From Streptomyces marokkonensis (GTDB lineage: Bacteria; Actinomycetota; Actinomycetes; Streptomycetales; Streptomycetaceae), in assembly GCF_008312835.1 (NCBI RefSeq), contig NZ_VSKS01000001.1, forward strand, positions 248,001 through 312,000: a DNA stretch of 64,000 bases. Reading direction: 5' to 3'. A model generated the notes under the pieces. That model saw only the letters and a list, made by a program, of their open reading frames with translations. It had not been told where the DNA came from and ran no database searches. Of the stretch, positions 61,121 through 64,000 are shown in pieces (the stretch's first letter is position 1; every line of letters starts with the position of its first letter). A program made the translations under genes and the position numbers.

Positions 61121-62215
61121 GTGAGTGCCAACGCAAGCCCGACGGGCCAGACGCCGACCGCGACCTCCGATCCCGTCAAGAACGACGCAGTCAAGGATTC
61201 GGCCTTCCTCAAGGCGTGCCGGCGTGAGCCGGTGCCGCACACGCCGGTGTGGTTCATGCGGCAGGCGGGGCGCTCACTGCCGGAGTACCGCAAGGTGCGC
61301 GAGGGCATCGGGATGCTCGACTCCTGCATGCGGCCCGAGCTGGTCACCGAGATCACGCTCCAGCCCGTGCGCCGCCACCACGTCGACGCGGCCATCTACT
61401 TCAGCGACATCGTCGTCCCCCTCAAGGCCATCGGCATCGACCTCGACATCAAGCCCGGCGTCGGCCCGGTCGTCGAGCATCCTGTCCGCACCCGCGCCGA
61501 CCTGGCCCGGCTGCGCGACCTCACCCCCGAGGACGTCTCCTACGTCACCGAGGCCATCGGGATGCTGACCCGCGAACTCGGGTCCACCCCGCTGATCGGC
61601 TTCGCGGGCGCCCCGTTCACCCTCGCCAGCTACCTCGTCGAGGGCGGCCCGTCCCGCACGTACGAGAACGCCAAGGCGATGATGTACGGCGACCCCGGAC
61701 TCTGGGCGGACCTGCTCGACCGCCTCGCCGACATCACGGCCGCGTTCCTCGAGGTCCAGATCCGGGCCGGCGCCGCGGCCGTCCAGCTCTTCGACTCCTG
61801 GGCCGGCGCCCTCGCCCCCTCCGACTACCGGCGCTCGGTGCTCCCCGCCTCGGCGAAGGTGTTCCGCAAGGTCGCAGGACACGGCGTCCCGCGCATCCAC
61901 TTCGGCGTCGGCACCGGTGAGCTGCTGGGACTCATGGGCGAGGCCGGAGCGGACGTCGTCGGCGTCGACTGGCGCGTCCCGCTGGACGAGGCCGCCCGCC
62001 GCGTCGGCCCCGGCAAGGCGCTTCAGGGCAACCTCGACCCGACCGTCCTGTTCGCCGGCCGCGAGGCCGTCGAGACGAAGGCGCGGGAGGTCCTGGACAC
62101 GGCGGCCGGACTCGAGGGCCACGTCTTCAACCTCGGCCACGGCGTCATGCCGTCCACCGACCCGGACGCCCTGACCCGTCTCGTGGAGTACGTGCACACG
62201 CAGACCGCGCGCTGA
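61121..62215 (+). CDS. hemE: Uroporphyrinogen decarboxylase (heme biosynthesis)
   Basis: 364 residues from GTG 61121. It converts uroporphyrinogen III to coproporphyrinogen III without cofactor. The N-terminal signature [15 protein letters not shown] is complete, and [26 protein letters not shown] and FNLGHGVMP follow in order. A 25-residue Thr/Ala/Asp-rich extension precedes the conserved fold. It is probably monocistronic; the 231-bp gap after it has no gene. Confidence 0.96.
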   Translation: MSANASPTGQTPTATSDPVKNDAVKDSAFLKACRREPVPHTPVWFMRQAGRSLPEYRKVREGIGMLDSCMRPELVTEITLQPVRRHHVDAAIYFSDIVVPLKAIGIDLDIKPGVGPVVEHPVRTRADLARLRDLTPEDVSYVTEAIGMLTRELGSTPLIGFAGAPFTLASYLVEGGPSRTYENAKAMMYGDPGLWADLLDRLADITAAFLEVQIRAGAAAVQLFDSWAGALAPSDYRRSVLPASAKVFRKVAGHGVPRIHFGVGTGELLGLMGEAGADVVGVDWRVPLDEAARRVGPGKALQGNLDPTVLFAGREAVETKAREVLDTAAGLEGHVFNLGHGVMPSTDPDALTRLVEYVHTQTAR

Positions 62216-62446
62216 CTGACCGTACGCGCCGCGCGCCTCCGCCGTTGATCGGCGTGCGGTCGAGGAGGGGGAGCGGACGGTCCCGGTGGCGCCGCAGTCC
62301 GGCGGGGCCGAAGGCGTCGGTGCCGGACAGCGGCGGCCGGCGAAATCCGCGGGGTCGCTGAACGCCGCCGCCCGGTCGCGCGTATGACTCGTCAACCGCC
62401 CGCGGCGCGGGGAAGGCGCCGCGGGGCCGACGTGAGGAATCTGGCG

Positions 62447-62767
62447 ATGAACGACCGAGTGACTCCCGCGATGCACGCGCTGCCCGACGGCGAGGCCGAG
62501 CTCACGCTCGTGGTGCGTCTGCCCTGGGAGGACGTCGCGCGGCTCGGCCAGGAAGCGGGGCGGCTCGCCTCCCAGATGCGGCGGCCGGTGACGCTGGACG
62601 AGGCGGTGAGCCACCGGCTGCGGTCCGCGCGGGCTGCCGCGCATGCGAAACCGGCGGGGGAGCAGCCGCCGCCCGTGCCGTCGAGTGCCTCGGTGTCGTC
62701 GCTGCCGTCGCGCCCTCCGGCGGAGCAGGCGCGGCAGGCGATCGAGAGGATCAACGGGTCGGCGTGA
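62447..62767 (+). CDS. Hypothetical small protein
   Basis: 106 residues from ATG 62447 (GAGGA eight bases upstream). A short alpha/beta core (ELTLVVRLPWEDVARLGQEAGRL, VTLDEAVSHRLR) could be a ribbon-helix-helix-like or regulatory fold. It is followed by a disordered Pro/Ser-rich stretch and a short C-terminal helix. I recognise no family. Convergent with the flavoenzyme gene. Confidence 0.6.
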   Translation: MNDRVTPAMHALPDGEAELTLVVRLPWEDVARLGQEAGRLASQMRRPVTLDEAVSHRLRSARAAAHAKPAGEQPPPVPSSASVSSLPSRPPAEQARQAIERINGSA

Positions 62768-62791
62768 GGGCCGTTCGGTCCGCGCCGCAGG

Positions 62792-62823
62792 GGTGCTGCG
62801 CGCCCCCTTCGGGGCGCCGCACC
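62792..62823. terminator. Bidirectional terminator
   Basis: GGTGC-T-GCGCGCCCC folds onto GGGGCGCCGCACC around a CCTTC loop, with one bulge, in the convergent gap. Confidence 0.7.
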
Positions 62824-62831
62824 GCTCCTGG

Positions 62832-64000
62832 CTAAGAAGCTGCCCTGATCTTCGCCGCCGCCTTGCGTGCCGCCACCAGGACCGGGTCCCAGACCGGGGA
62901 GAACGGCGGGGCGTAGCCCAGGTCCAGGGCTGTCATCTGTTCCACCGTCATGCCTGCGGTGAGGGCGACCGCCGCGATGTCGACCCGCTTGCCCGCTCCC
63001 TCGCGGCCGACGATCTGGACGCCGAGGAGACGGCCCGTGCGGAGTTCGGCGAGCATCTTCACCGTCATGGGTGAGGCGTTCGGGTAGTAGCCCGCGCGGC
63101 TGGTCGACTCGATGGTGACCGACTCGAACCGCAGGCCCACGCGGCGGGCGTCCTTCTCCCGCAGGCCGGTGCGGGCGATCTCCAGGTCGCACACCTTGCT
63201 GACCGCCGTGCCGACCACACCCGGGAAGGTGGCGTAACTCCCCCCGACGTTGGCGCCGATGATCTGGCCGTGCTTGTTGGCGTGGGTGCCGAGCGGGATG
63301 TGCCGCTCCTGCCCGGAGACCAGGTCGAGCACCTCCACGCAGTCGCCGCCGGCCCAGACGTTCTCGTGCCCGCGCACCCGCATCGACCGGTCGGTGAGCA
63401 GCCCGCCGTGCTCCCCGAGGGGGAGCCCGGCGGCCCGCGCGAGGGCCGTCCAGGGTTGCACGCCGATGCCGAGGACGACGACGTCGGCCGGGTACTCGGC
63501 CTGTTCGGTGGCGACCGCCCGCACCCTGCCGTCGTCACCCGTCAGCAGCTTGGTCACCTCGGCGTCGTTCACCATGGTGATGCCCATGCCCTCCATGGCC
63601 CGGTGCACCAGGCGGCCCATGTCGGGGTCGAGGGTCGCCATGGGCTCACTGCCGCGGTTGACGACCGTCACCTCGTACCCACGGTTGATCATCGCCTCGG
63701 CCATCTCCACGCCGATGTAACCCGCGCCGACCACCACCGCGCGGCGGCCGCGCGTGGCGGCCAGCGTGTCCAGCAGCGCCTGCCCGTCGTCCAGGGTCTG
63801 CACGCCGTGCACCCCGGGGGCGTCCATGCCGGGCAGCTCGGGGCGGACGGGCCGCGCACCGGTCGCGATCACCAGTTTGTCGTACGACGTCCAGGACTCG
63901 GTGCCCGATGCGAGGTCACGGGCGCGGACCCGCCCCCGGCCGGGGTCGAGTTCCGTGACCTCGGTGCGCAGCCGCAGATCGATGCCCCGCGCGCGGTGCT
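62832..64000 (-). CDS. FAD-dependent pyridine nucleotide-disulfide oxidoreductase, CoA-disulfide-reductase/NADH-oxidase-like (5' end beyond window)
   Basis: The frame runs open to the right edge, so about 389 C-terminal residues are visible and the N-terminal FAD-binding motif with any redox cysteine is missing. Seen are YDKLVIATGARP, the NAD(P)H motif VVVGAGYIGVEMAEAM, the second FAD motif VWAGGDCVEV, and the dimerisation domain ending DLGYAPPFSPVWDPVL. That ending is typical of CoADR/NOX-type enzymes. Whether it is a reductase of CoA disulfide, sulfane sulfur or oxygen cannot be told without the N-terminus. Confidence 0.88.
   Translation of the reverse strand, partial: HRARGIDLRLRTEVTELDPGRGRVRARDLASGTESWTSYDKLVIATGARPVRPELPGMDAPGVHGVQTLDDGQALLDTLAATRGRRAVVVGAGYIGVEMAEAMINRGYEVTVVNRGSEPMATLDPDMGRLVHRAMEGMGITMVNDAEVTKLLTGDDGRVRAVATEQAEYPADVVVLGIGVQPWTALARAAGLPLGEHGGLLTDRSMRVRGHENVWAGGDCVEVLDLVSGQERHIPLGTHANKHGQIIGANVGGSYATFPGVVGTAVSKVCDLEIARTGLREKDARRVGLRFESVTIESTSRAGYYPNASPMTVKMLAELRTGRLLGVQIVGREGAGKRVDIAAVALTAGMTVEQMTALDLGYAPPFSPVWDPVLVAARKAAAKIRAAS

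Overview
High-GC, GTG-start-rich DNA with many 4-base ATGA/GTGA gene overlaps, WhiI, WhiJ/BldB-type regulators and DasR/Rok7B7-type sugar regulation: a Streptomyces chromosome. From about 14.7 kb to the right edge the gene order (HTH-MurA, aconitase, ngcEFG, rok7B7, xylFGH, dxs, fadAB, whiI, hemE) matches what I remember of the S. coelicolor SCO5998-SCO6031 neighbourhood. This is recall, not a database comparison.

Left arm (1-4.1 kb): a WhiJ/AbaA-like developmental-regulator module. It has an anti-sigma-type HATPase, two DUF397 proteins of opposite orientation and an XRE/DUF5753 regulator overlapping one DUF397 gene. A roughly 85-bp promoter element carrying a CCGTACG palindrome is present twice, upstream of the HATPase gene and between the DUF397 and XRE genes. 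Then (4.3-6.9 kb) come a RibD/DHFR-like reductase and a DUF485 + sodium:solute symporter pair.

7.3-14.3 kb: a hypoxia/dormancy-like island. It encodes class I fructose-bisphosphate aldolase, a double universal stress protein, a phosphofructokinase with PPi-type residues (Asp104, Lys124), a CBS-BON protein, a CBS-carrying site-2 protease (compare the mycobacterial DosR neighbours Rv2623-Rv2626c), a small conserved protein, a frameshifted and truncated rtcB remnant and a small helical protein.

14.7-26 kb: an HTH-MurA fusion and a DUF4236 gene diverge from iron-box-preceded aconitase. The murA and acnA upstream regions carry near-identical palindromes (ATCTCRnnnnYGAGAT). Next is an EACC1 + caspase/effector-associated-domain gene pair, a likely biological-conflict or programmed-death module, then a large secreted GH92 alpha-mannosidase behind a LacI-type palindrome. 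An orphan perfect CebR box sits in the convergent gap.

26-38.4 kb: the amino-sugar/xylose block: ngcEFG (with a DasR-like dre), rok7B7, xylFGH (with Rok7B7-motif matches) and dxs, then a cationic amino-acid permease. 38.4-47.3 kb: a NYN nuclease, a beta-propeller-like protein, an LCP protein and an envelope-polysaccharide group. In that group a WecC-type UDP-HexNAc dehydrogenase and a hyaluronan-synthase-like GT2 converge on a CE4 deacetylase and a membrane-anchored CBM3-GH16 protein.

47.4-64 kb: the fadAB beta-oxidation operon; a mannoside operon (LacI regulator and GH2 beta-mannosidase diverging from a CUT1 importer, with two ACCGGT operators between); RNase D; the orphan regulator whiI; a DUF3000 gene diverging from hemE; a small unknown gene; and the 3' part of a CoA-disulfide-reductase-like flavoenzyme cut by the window edge. 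Neither CUT1 importer has its own ATPase, so a shared MsiK-type ATPase elsewhere is implied. I saw no tRNA, rRNA, CRISPR or insertion sequence.
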